Assembly (NCBI RefSeq): GCF_018691265.1
Contig: NW_024881300.1
Coordinates: forward strand, 4,359,046 to 4,423,045
DNA: 64,000 bases
Source: Tyto alba
Taxonomy: Eukaryota; Chordata; Aves; Strigiformes; Tytonidae
Direction: 5' to 3'
Under the pieces are notes generated by a model. It did no database searches, was not told where the DNA came from, and worked only from the letters and a program-made list of their open reading frames with translations. Shown here piece after piece: positions 36,501 through 48,200 of the stretch. The position numbers and the translations under genes are program-made. The stretch's first letter is position 1. Each line of letters begins with the position of its first letter.

Positions 36501-37897
36501 AAGAAGAGTTCTAACTATCAAAGCGGTGAATACAGGGGGAACAAAAAACCTGGGTTTTAGGATACTGTTTTATGAGTAGGGTTGTATGATGAAGCTGCTT
36601 GTGAGAGCTGGAATTTGGGTTGAAGACCCAGGACACCACTTTCATACTATAATCCAAGACACAGTGAAAAGAATAAAACTCAGCAGGGGATATATACACC
36701 AACTATTTAGTTTCATGTCCTGGTACATCCACAGAAACTCTGAGCTCATTCTGGCCTTGGGGCTCATCAGTACTGAAAGACTAAACATTTTTCAAACCAA
36801 GTGCATAAGCTGGGTGAAGTTAGGTTTGGTTATTCTGTGATAGCAGAAACTCAGGAAATAGCCAGTTGCTGCAGGAACTGGGAACAATGTAGACAATAGC
36901 CTTCTGACTGAATCAATGTTAAAACAATTTCACAGTGATAGGAACATGGCAGTGGCAGGGGTGCCCATCTTTCTAGGTTAGCAGGTACAGGATACCACGC
37001 CGTAGGCTGTATCAGACACCTTTTGATGACAGTAGATATATCAGCTCCAGCTTCTCAGACTGTTATGAGTGCGTTGGGTAGTTTTGCTTCATAGTATCTC
37101 TAAGATCATATTGCCATTCCAAATGCAGTGTTTACTACTTAGTATTTAAAAGCTTTGTGTTGTATTGTTAGCAGGTTGTTGTCATAGTATCTCTTCTCTA
37201 GAGCCAAAAAAATGCATTTCCCTCGCTGAGACGGCCCATTTGGGCTGGTCCAACACTGCATTTTGACAGTCTGTCATGCTACAAACTGTCTTCACACTGA
37301 AAATAAATATTACAAAAACACTCCACACTGTTTTGGTATTCCATTTATGCAAGAATGCCAAGTTCTAGGGGAAGACAAGGTCTCTCCCTGTTTCTTACGA
37401 TAGTATTTGTATCTTCCTTATCAAGTTGCTTGAGATTGTCACAAATACACTCCTCCCAAGCTCATTTTACCTGGGATCGGCTACCCCTGGCATCAGGTGA
37501 CCTTCAAGGGAGCCATCAGTGTCACCCAAGCAAGCTATCCCATGGCATCTTTATCATTTTATCACATACAGAATATCTGTGTGTGTGTGGAGAGGAGGAT
37601 CTTGAAGTCTAGGAGGTTTATCTCTCATAATTTCACTGCTGCCCTGTCTCTACAGGCACACCCTCTTCACATCACTTTGGCCTCTTTCCACCTTACTAGC
37701 ACTTACTACCTTTTAAAGATTATCAGTCTATGTTGGAACATTTCACAGCAGAAATAGTTAAGTTCCAGCTTCAACAATATTCGTTCTCTCTACCTGTTTT
37801 GAATCACTAGCTCTGGTTGCTGCTGCTTTAGCATCAGGTTTATTCTATCTCAGAGACAGTTTGCAAAGACAATTTGCAAAGCTGCATGTAAGTGGGG

Positions 37898-37923
37898 TGA
37901 AACTGGGAGAACTCCCAGTTTCA
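37898..37923. repeat. 26-base near-perfect palindrome
   Basis: TGAAACTGGGAG, an AA spacer, then CTCCCAGTTTCA: 12-base arms that are exact reverse complements. This is the longest perfect inverted repeat I noticed in the window. It is preceded by a direct repeat of TTTGCAAAG (about 37.86-37.88 kb). It could form a hairpin or cruciform. Confidence 0.7.
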
Positions 37924-38394
37924 GTCTGACTGTGCTTGAGGTGCACTCCACCCACCCTTCATCTGGGTTTGTGCAGGAGAGAATCCAGGGGCAGGGTCCA
38001 GAGGGGAGCAAGGGCCCACAGTGACCTAGTCCCTACTTCAAACATTAAGAGAACCAGAATGCTTGGGTCCGCTGTAGTCCATCCTCTGGGTTCACCATGT
38101 CATATGTCCATGTAATCTTTCTCTTTTCTAGTCAGAATAAACCTTTCCTGAGCAAAAGCAGCCTACATTTCAGATGAAGTTTTACCAAGATTTAGTGAAA
38201 CAGTAGTAACTCCCAGGATTATCAACCAAGGCTTTAATGAGAAGGGGATCTCGCTTGCCTTTCTCACACCTGTATTAAATGTTTGTCCACAGACAGTTTA
38301 TCAGGTTATAAACACACCTAACTCATTCTGCTCTGTCGCTTCTCTAATTCTTAAAGGCCAGGTTTAACATTTTATTCTGTTCACTTCCATCCCG

Positions 38395-38830
38395 TTTCTG
38401 TCACTCTAGGATTCCTTTTTTTTTTTTTTCCCTGTGTGAGTCCCATTCTTCACTGATTTAATATTGCCTGCCAACTTCATCATCTCCAGATTTCATTAGC
38501 AAACACAAAATTTTGGGTGCATATTATTAATGCAAATATTTAATAAGCTCATTCCCAATAACAGATCTTTCAGGATGGGTAATCTCACTCTGAGCCTGTA
38601 ATTACCTTTATAGCACAACATAGTATTATATCCTCCTTAGTCAGTTCCTTTCTTGTCTTAACAATGCTATTTTTCTTCATCTCTTCTGCTCAGACTAACA
38701 ATTACAAATGTCATTGTAGCAGCTGCTTTTGTGAAGTCGTGATAGATTAATATCTACCGCTTTTTCCTTGCTTGTATAAAAGGCAGTTATCAGAATAAGG
38801 TACCAGATTAATCTGGCTTCCTTTGGGGAA
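38395..38830 (-). repeat. Ancient CR1/L3-type LINE fragment (reverse transcriptase part)
   Basis: The plus strand reads as the reverse complement of a CR1/L3 LINE. On the minus strand the frame at about 38738-38721 gives DFTKAA, matching the family's DFxKAFD reverse-transcriptase segment. Adjoining it are the antisense landmarks ATATCTACCGCTTTTTCC and AGATTAATCTGGC. Further 5', CCAGATTTCATTAGCAAAC and TTTAATAAGC fit the same consensus. It is too decayed to encode protein. The boundaries are approximate. Confidence 0.6.
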
Positions 38831-41283
38831 CTCTTCTTGCATGTAGCAGTCTCCTGTGCTTATATGCCTATGGGTAGAATTCACAAAAAGTGTTTTAACT
38901 TGGGAACCCCAGGTGGTTGTAGGATTATATGCATCTCCCTAAAGCAAGGTTTTTGTAAGATACTTCGTAATTTCTGTTGTCTGCAGACTCTGAACAAGAC
39001 ACCTTGCTCAATGTCCAAAGCCTAGACTGAGAGATGACCCAAAATATATAATGAAAAATCACTGAATTTCAGATGGTCCTAAAATTATATTTTTTACTGC
39101 ACTACTGAGGGCAAGTTGCTGGATATTATTTTCCTCCTGTTGAAAAGACTGAACAAAAAACTAGAAACAATCTGTCCTTGCTTGCTGGGAGGACCTGTCC
39201 TTTCTCTTGGTGCCAGTCTCTTGCTGATATCTCTGCTTGCCCAGCAAGTAAAATATGTCCAATTGTTCAGGCTGCAAAAAAGACTGAGAATGAGCACAGA
39301 TATGTTGCTTAATTAGAAATAGGCACCTTAAGACAGGCTTCTGATCTTAAGTTTGTTCTCTACTGCACTGATTGCTGAACATATTCAACGCCAACCTTTA
39401 TGTAGCCTTATTAATTTTAAGAAACATCATGCACCTATATCTGAAGACACAATAGGACAGATTCTTTTTCCGAATGCAAACCAGCAGATTTCACTGACTA
39501 CACTAAAGCCCAAACAAACAGTGAGAACATTTAAAGTATTCACTGTTGGTGCTTTCTACTAGGCCTAATATTAACATTTGGGACAAAATTGTTTCTTTTG
39601 GTATAGAAACAGAACTCCCTTTGTGGCCAGTGAGAATGGTATGCACAGATCTGGAGAGGAGATGTGGGAATGAAAGTTTCACGTAACTAAGTTCTGTTTG
39701 TCATTTTTGACTTTTCTAAGAGTGTTCAGAAACAAGTGAATTGTGCTCAATAAAGTTGCCTTTTTACTAAGGGAAGGCGTGCAAGCAGCAGCTCATACTA
39801 CTGTTGCCCAGGGCTCACAGTGCAATTATATTCAAATCAGAGTGTTGATGCGCTAGATGCTGTCAGATTCACCTTATCTACCTGGAAGCAATTAGCTTTC
39901 TATTGCTGGTAGCTCGAGAGAAGGGACCACTGTGTCTGTCAGTGGTCCTAAGGCAAGTGACTTCCTTAAGCTTCTGATATTGTGATTCCATCTCTTTGAG
40001 ATAGAAGGAGAAAAAGACCCTAATAACTAATTGAAAATACTCTCCTCCAAAACACTGAACAAGACCAGTTCTTTATTTCTTTTCAAAACAAAAGTGAATC
40101 TGTAAAAATATAAACATTTAAAAAGATCCAGGTCTCATCATGTACATTAGTTGAGGAGCCAAAAATAATTTCTTCTCAAAGTTTAAGAACTTTTGTGTAT
40201 ATTTTGCCTTATGTAAGTTTACACATTCATCTTACAGGTCTTTTCACGTGGTCACCTCATGTATAGGTTTGAATAGGTTTTACTTATTTTTACTGTCCAA
40301 AGCCTTTGCAGTTCTATAGCAACAGGTCCATCAAGTTGTGAACTGATTTAGTACTTAGAAACCTCCAGTTGCCCTTAGTTGTAACATTTATCCAAGGGCA
40401 GCACCAACTAGCAAATTAACTTCCCATCTAACATTGACTAGTTTGGACAGTTATAAGTAAATTGTTTTTGTTGAGCTGATTGTTTTAAAATTAAGCCTCC
40501 AAGCTCTGAAAGAATCAGCAATGCTGAAGGAGAGTCAGAGCCTGTCTTCAAAGTTATGACAAGTCAGGCACTTGGCAGTTTTCACAAGGACCTATATTTT
40601 AATATGGGCTATTTGATTATTTCTAAAGAGGCTTCTTAGCCATAAAAGAATTATGCTCATTGGCTGGACTGTGGCAAAAATACAATTGAATTAAGGATTG
40701 AAATAATTCAGGATCCAGCTGGACAAGTTGTCCCTGCGGCTGAGCAGTAACAGATGTATTAGGCATTAGAAATTGCACAGAAAAAAAAAGGTATAATTGA
40801 TCTAAGGTAACCTCGCTACTTTATATTAAATAAATCAATGCTGATAAGCTGAAAGGTTAGAAGCAAGAAGCTGAAGGTGGACTTGGGAAAAAGCAAGTCT
40901 AGGTAAAACAAGTTAACTTTTAAGTCCTAAATGTGATAGGGACTGGGGACACTTGAGCTCTGTAAGTACAGTGGCTATGAGCTTCCAAATCAACAGGAAC
41001 ACTGTGGAGTGCTGGGGGAGAGCGAAGGAGGGCACACCAAATTGCACATCCTTGCAGAAGAAACACATCTTCTAAGTGAGAAAAAAAGTTATAATTAGCC
41101 ATCTCTATGTTAATTTGTGTAGCTAAAATCATTCATCACTGAAAGCCATAGGTGACCCACAGTCCTCACTCTTACACACATATGTACCAGTGTGTCTCAC
41201 TGCATTTCAGCCCAGGGATTAAAAGAGAAGGCTGCGCTGTTACCACCGCATTACAGGGAGCAGATGATGTTTTAGGAGTGCAA

Positions 41284-41310
41284 TGTGTGTGTGTGTGTGT
41301 GTGTGTGTGT
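41284..41310. repeat. (GT)n microsatellite
   Basis: About 13 uninterrupted TG/GT units in the intergenic region. Likely polymorphic. Confidence 0.95.
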
Positions 41311-42049
41311 TAAAAGAAGCAGGTAACCCCAAAATGTTGGCCAGTAATATAGGATACTGTAATTTCCTTCTGGAGACACCCAGTCACCCAGTGCCTGAAC
41401 ACTGGCAAATGGAGTGGTAGAGGAGTGGGAGGCTGTAGAATGAAGAAAGAAAATAATTTTCTAGCTATATCTGTTATTTGAAAAGACAGAGACAAATTTT
41501 ACACAGTGAGTCTGATTTCAAATAAACTTGTGTGTGTATTTAATGTAGATATCCATTATCTACATAGTGAAGGGTAGTTGAAGACAGGATTTCCCTGTTT
41601 TTACTCACTTCACTTCTAATTTCTTTTCTGCATTTCCAGACTAAACACAAATGGTTTCATAGGCATTAACCTCATTTCTCAAAGAGTGAAAAGCTATAGA
41701 AAAAAAAACTTGCATTATTGCTTTGGGTGTACGTATATGAAAGCAAACATATACTTGCATGACTACTGAAACTGAGAAAAGGAAGCACCCGAACTGGCAG
41801 AGACCGTATTTCCTTGACCAGGAGGCTGTAGTGGGTTCTGTTGCCGTGTGTGCCGCAGAGCAGATAAAGCAGGTGCCGGGATGGGGCTGCGTTTGTCCGG
41901 GTCGGGGCTATCAAGTGGCTAGAGAGATAGTAATGCTGGGGCTTTGGTTTCTGGTTTCTGAGTGGCTCTGCTTTTCCAGCAGGCGCATGGCTGTGGGAAC
42001 AGGGCCGGTGTGAGGAGTGGGGTCCGCCTGCCCTGAATCTCCACGAGCC

Positions 42050-42096
42050 GGGGGGTCTGGGGTGACTCGGGGAGGGTCCGGGGGGGCTGGTGGGGG
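42050..42096 (+). promoter_or_regulatory. G-quadruplex-capable tract in a small CpG-rich block
   Basis: The plus strand has G-runs at 42050-42055, 42059-42062, 42069-42072, 42074-42076, 42080-42086 and 42092-42096, with loops mostly of 3-6 bases. This satisfies a G-quadruplex pattern several ways over. It lies in a block (about 41.82-42.13 kb) with many more CpGs than its surroundings, roughly 8.6 kb upstream of the SLC6A2 ATG. It could be a distal promoter or enhancer. No transcript evidence is available. Confidence 0.5.
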
Positions 42097-44163
42097 ACCA
42101 GCAGCTGCTGCCTTGGGCACTGCTCAGCAAGCAACTTCGGAAAAGGCACGTAAGAGAAGCTGGGTCTTGCCTTGTCTGCCTGTTCTCTTACTCTGATCAA
42201 ATACTGCAGAGCTCTAAAAAAGACTAGGGCTATGTGGTTTTTCTACGTAAATTGAAGACACCTGCTTTGAAAATAAGGAAGACACAAACTTCCTTAATGA
42301 TGCAGCAGATATGCTGATTTAAAGCACGTATTTGAGACCTATGAATGGCAATGTTAAAAGCCACTCCCAGCTGCAAAGTCAAGCAATCAAAGTTTAGGAA
42401 ATGTCAAGATAATGTTTTAGTTAAGATTTTGCTGTGGCACAAACGAATGGAAGAGCTGATATTGGATCTTAGAAACATGGATGCGCCTCTGACATTCTTC
42501 TGACAGCCAGCCCTCTCACACACCAGACGTCTTCTGTCTCTCTGCCATTTCCAGGAATTGAAATTTTTGTGACCTACTAATTCCATGTAGGTTTCCTAAA
42601 GTTAATACTGAATTTTGCCTGATTGCTCTTTGCTCTGAGCAGACAAGAATCATTGACGTAAAAGGAAGGGTAATGAAAATGCTGATTTTGAAGTTAGATG
42701 TAGATTTGAAGAATTGGTTGTTTCTTTGTTCATTTCAAATAAATGAGCTGAGATATAACCAGCAGGTAAACATGCGGTTATCCCTTCTTGCTGTGATTAT
42801 TTAGTTTTCAAACTGTTCTTAATCAAAGTACATTGCTTGCATCTCAGTAAAACATAAGCATAGGAATGGCTAAACATAAAATTATGTAATTAAAAAATAT
42901 GATGATACTTTGCCCAGACAAAGCTTCAGTTTTTGCTTATGTACTGAAAGAGTAGTGATACCAGAAGATTAATCAGCATGAGAGATTCTTTGTCAGACAT
43001 ACTCTTGAAGGAAAGATGGAGTGTTCAGATGAATCCTCAATATTAAAAAAATCTCTTTTGCTTTCTGAAGATTTGCATGTTTCATTCTCTTGGCTTCCAA
43101 GTTATGATGAGAGAGTGTATAATTCCTCATGGTCAAGGTCAAAAATTATCATTCATTGGGAAAATATGATGGGGAAGTTGAATATACTCACCTCTATATT
43201 GTCATCAACAATTTCCAGGCTGTTTCTGACAGAATATTGTGATTTTTTTGATAGCAGAGTCTAGAACCATGTTGTAATAGCAAGTCTACAGTGGACTTCA
43301 TCCTGTGGTCATGCACAGTTAGAGATAGGGACGGGAGATTATGGTGGCAACAGATTAGAGAGAGAGGCAAAGAGATACATTAACAGTGGCTCAGATGAGG
43401 CAATGGAAGAGGTCATCTCCTAGTCCCTGGACAGAATCAAATCCTCTGAATGTTAATTCTTATCTTTTTTTTTTTTTTTGTAGACTGAGTGTATCTCTGC
43501 AGACTATATGGTCTCTCTTCTACCTGAAATCCATCTCCTGGGTAGCTTAATATTGGGATAGTTGCTCTTCTGGTACACATTAGAGTACAAAGTTTTGTAG
43601 CATTCCCAGGAAGGATCGTGGTGGCAAGTATGGGAACGCTGGGATTCCACACTGATGACTGGAGTCCCATTGCACTTCATGATGTATAAGGAGAACGTAC
43701 CCTGTTAAGAAGAGATGACAACTATGCTTCTTTTCTTTCTTAGTGAACACCTTCATTTGCAGTCTTCCCATTCTCTGTCCTACTGGTAGTCTCTTATATC
43801 CCTTTGCAGATCATTGTTATTAGCTGATTAGTCCATGTAATCTCAGCAGAAGAGTATTCTGCCTGCCTTCCCTGTGTCTGCAATTTGGAGTTTTCAAATT
43901 TAAGCATAGAGAATATGACTGTGCACGGAAAGGCAAAGTAAGTTGCTACACAGCTTATCTCCAGGCATGGCAGAACATTGTGCTATGCTCCCGCCTACCC
44001 TTCATCTGTGCTTTTGCCTCTGGTGAACTGCGGCCACTGTTCCTTTAGGATTCGGGCACAGAATGGGAACCCAAATGACACCATTCGCTCCTGTTTTCAG
44101 TGACACCATTCACACACTGAGGACAGCACAGTGGGAATGGGATGGGACCTGGGCCTGCCATCA

Positions 44164-44175
44164 CTATATAAGGGG
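44164..44175 (+). promoter_or_regulatory. TATA-box-like element before a GC-rich block
   Basis: CTATATAAGGGG is a near-ideal TATA box on the plus strand. It is followed by about 300 bases that are clearly GC-richer than the surroundings (to about 44.48 kb). Just upstream, TGACACCATTC occurs twice (about 44.08 and 44.10 kb). No recognisable gene follows. It could be an orphan or relic promoter, for example from a decayed transposon, or chance. Confidence 0.3.
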
Positions 44176-45054
44176 AGGAACTGGGCTGAGACAAATCTAG
44201 TCACTCTCTGGCCATAGAGAGGAATTCAGAAAAATGAGCACAGGGTGGAACAGCAGAGCATGCTCTGAAGGGATCTCCTGCAGAAAGGATTCTCTTTTTA
44301 AAGAGACTCTGAGAGCGTGCCAGCCCCAGGGGGTGACTGGCAGCCTGGCTGAGGTGGAACTGAGCTGGGGAGGGCTCATCAGTGGTGTGGCCTGGTGAGG
44401 GTGGGCCGCTCCACTGCACCTCCCCAGGGATCCTCCGCCTCTGGGGATGAGCCCAGGGCTGCCAGCTCGCCCAAACTTCACAGTATTTACAGTATTTTCA
44501 TAAAGTTCCACTTTCTGAATTCATGTGATTCTATTTGAAACCCAGCTTCCATTCAAGAATAAAAAGATACAATTCTAGCTCATAAGCTTGAAAATGTGAA
44601 CCACAAGGGCTCAAAACCAGAAGGCTAATAAAAAAAAATAACTTACTATTTTTTTTGAAGAGAAAGATTAATTTAGGAGGGTTTTTTTAGTGTGTTTTTT
44701 TTCATATCCTCAGGAAAGATAAACCACTTGAACCTCTTTCTGTGCATTCAGGGAGACATCTCAGAACCTAAGATACTTCATGTTCTGCAGGTCTAACATA
44801 GTAGGGAGGTAAAGATGGGGAAACAAATGGGATCAGGCCCTAATTACATAACGTTCTACTCAGTTGTGCTGTCCTGTAACTGTAGAGTGCAGAAATTTCC
44901 TGCACAAAGGACCACATGAAAATTTTTAAAATAAAAAGGGCGGGGAGGGAAGGGTTGAGCTGAATGTGTGTGAAAAGATGTCAAACCAAAAGCAAACTCA
45001 CATTATTATAGAAAGTCAGGATATGCTAGCATACACAGTGTGAGCTATTAAGCA

Positions 45055-45075
45055 ACATAGAACAATGTTCTATGT
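45055..45075. repeat. 21-base palindrome
   Basis: ACATAGAACA, one spacer base, then TGTTCTATGT: perfect 10-base arms. The centre resembles paired steroid-receptor half sites (AGAACA/TGTTCT), but the spacing is 1 rather than the usual 3. Function is unknown. Confidence 0.6.
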
Positions 45076-45213
45076 GCTCACTCCTAATTCCTCAAAGAAA
45101 CTTTTGCTATTAATGGCAGGCTGTTGTTAATTATTAGTCTGCATATTATTAATGTAGGCAGTACTATTTCTTAATACATTCTTTTGCTCTTAGTGTTTTT
45201 TGGGTTTTTTTGT

Positions 45214-45214
<1 letters not shown>

Positions 45215-45253
<39 letters not shown>
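45215..45253. repeat. 39-base poly-T tract
   Basis: This is the longest homopolymer in the window. On the minus strand it is a 39-A run, preceded by ATTAAA (complement of 45265-45270) 11 bases before it. A retroposed poly-A tail is possible, but I cannot recognise a source transcript in the adjoining sequence. Confidence 0.9.
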
Positions 45254-45254
<1 letters not shown>

Positions 45255-48200
45255 TTTGGGCCTTTTTAATGTCCAAAGTTTGGATAAAGATCTGCCTGAG
45301 CTTCCATACATACTGCAGAAGGAAATCAAAGGGCCACTCTGATCTCTGGTTTCTGCATCCCATTAGCAGTTTGCAGATTTCAAGGGACTACAGGGCATTG
45401 AATATATTTAGTACCTCTTTGTGAGGGTTCAGACTTGCTGGGCCACACAGCAGTGTGGCTTGCCTTGAGTTCAACTTTAGCCAGGAGTTCAGAATCTGCC
45501 CAGCGAGAGCTCTGAGCTGAGGCAGTCTGATATAGATGAGCTGAGTTAGACTCAAAACTTTCAGAGGAAGCTGGGAAATGTGGTTTCTCCTTTTTTATTT
45601 TATTTTTCCTTTATGAAAGAGAAAAAAGAACTGAAAAAAGAGATGGGTATAAGTACTGGTTGGTAGGACTTAGATGTGCTGGCAGCTAAGAGCTGGTTTG
45701 TTTATTTGGGTTGCAAGAAGGAATAGGCTAGTGTATTTGCTGGACTCCAATCTCTGGTTAGCACAGGAGTCCTTTCAATAAATTAATAAGTACAGAGGAA
45801 ATTATGGGGGAGTTTGAGGATGGGAGGATGAGTTGTTTGAGTGTGGGACTTCTCTGAATCTTCCTGCATCTTTATTTTTTTTCCATCAGGTCTGTGCTCT
45901 AGGAGACCCTGTCTCAAATTTGGAAGGCAAACTACATTGAAGGAATATTGTGTACTTAGTTATGTCAGTGTATGCTGATTTAACAAGATTAGAAGAGAGA
46001 AAATAATAGAACCAAATTAAGTTGGTATGGTCAGTAGCTTCATCAGGGAGAGGGCTACTGAAGTCAAAACTACCTATATTTTACTACACCTGGGCCAGTT
46101 ACCAGTTCGTCTGCTTCTTTCAGTTCTAGAATTGCTGAAGTTGCCTTTAACATCTCCCTTTCCTATGGGCCTCAGCCCCCACAACTCTTTATCTGTGTGT
46201 TTATAAGGAGGCATGACCAGGGTTTAATACAGCATCAGCACTTCAGTATTCTCTTCCTCAATAAATTAACCATTAACATTGGCCACTGACTCCCATATTA
46301 TTTATCTTACACTTTTCCCTGTTTTCTCTTCCTGTGATTCTTTTTTCCCCTCTTCTGAGCTGATTTCAGCAAAACTTTGTTCCAGTCCAGGCTGTTGGGT
46401 AAGTCTCTGCAGCCCCTGTGGGGAGAAGAAAATGGGTCAGAGCTATAGGGGCAGCAGCAGGGCACAGTCTTCTTACTGGAATGAGCATGAGGCCAGGAAC
46501 AGAGAAGTGCTGGAAGCTTTGTGCTGTGTTTCTGTGGTATAATAACACAGCTCTGATGGCACACTAATTCAGTTGTTTTACTTTTAGGAGCCACTAAGGC
46601 AGTATTGATGCTTCCTTAACTGTGCTAGTTCATTATCATACAATGTAATTATCTGATTCTGGTATACAGTTTGTAGGACCTATTTTCTGGGGCCTGTTTC
46701 TTTGCAGACCCACCTGATGGTGCAGCTTCCAAAAATCTACATTAAAGGATCAGATTGATGTGCTGAATAAATTATAAAATATTCTGGTGGGGTTTGGGCT
46801 CCTGTTGTGATAGGTTCTGTACAATGTCTAACGTAAGGCTAGTCCAAGCCCTATAAAATCCAAGCGTAAAAAAAAATAACAGCAAACCAACAAACAGATA
46901 AGGTTATGTAATAGGCTCAATTCAAAATTCCAAACTTTTGGAAGGAATTTAGATGTAAATTGGAACTTGGCAGCTCTGGCTCATTTATAATTAAAAATGC
47001 CAAATAAAACTCTGGTAGAAGCCTTACCATGTCATTGCTGAAATTAATGCCAAGCTGCCTTACTGGGATTGATAGAAGCTTTCTTCCTTCTTATTTAATA
47101 TGTATTTCCTCTTGGAGGAAAACTGTGGTGGTAAAACTGAGCAAAGCCAACAATGTGTCTCATAAACAAATTCATTTCCTTCTTCAAACATTGTTTCATT
47201 CAAGAGCAATACATTCAAAATTTCCATTTAGAACTGGGTCTTTAATTGGTTCCTTTTGCAAGAATGAAGCAGCCATTCTTTGAATCCCTTGAAGTTCGCT
47301 GAATTTGTTAAAATCTGCTATGTTATGTCCTGTTGGGAATGCATCCTTTACTGAATTCCAGCAAGGGAATGACCTTGATAACATACCTGATGTAAGACTT
47401 TATTTGGAGTTCCATAGGAAAACCCCACACTTTTGTTTTTAATGGTGAGCATTTGCCTGTAATATGAAAAAAAATTGCCCTTAACTTTTCTCTAGAGTTT
47501 CAGTTGAGTTTCAGGATTTCTTAATGATTTTTAAAGCAAACAAATGAGGGAGGCTTGTTCCTGGAGTGAGGAGATCTCATTTAATCTGTCTCTGAGAAAG
47601 TCTTAGCTGTGCTGCTTCTCCCAGAAACTTATTTAGTAAGACCCAAGGAAGGGGTAGTAGGACACTTTCATTTGCTTAGCATTAGGCTTTGCTTTTGCTG
47701 CATTTCTTAATAAATTGATTTTTTTGTTTTTCACACACTACTGTGATGTACAGATGTGATTTGAATACAGGTGTTTTGGTTTGGTTTGGTTTTTTTTTTC
47801 TTATTGAGACTATCCAGTCTCTTTGCCTCCAGTTAGTAAGTGCAGTTATTTGAAATGCAGCCGTGTCTATGTTACTTCCAGTGTTTAATATTCTGTACAG
47901 AGAAGATACAGAAATGGAGAGAGTGAAGGTAAAGAAATGATCAGTGTGAATAAGAATAAGCGATAAATGATTTTGTGGTTTAAGACTAAGTGCTGATGAT
48001 TAAATCTGGGAGGAATAAGCACCCGTTTCAGAAGTTTTTCAGCAGTTGGAAAAACTAAGGTCAGTTTATGATATTCTATAGGAACAAATGATATTCAGAT
48101 TGCTACTTGCCAGACATTCATTGAAACAGATATGCCACTAAAGTTACCTTGATTTTATTGTTACTATTACCTGGAAGAGCATTAAAATTTCCTGGAAGGC

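Noticed and set aside
44197..44511. 104-codon minus-strand frame in the GC-rich block
   Set aside because: The composition reflects local GC richness and there are no domains. I kept only the TATA/GC-block observation.
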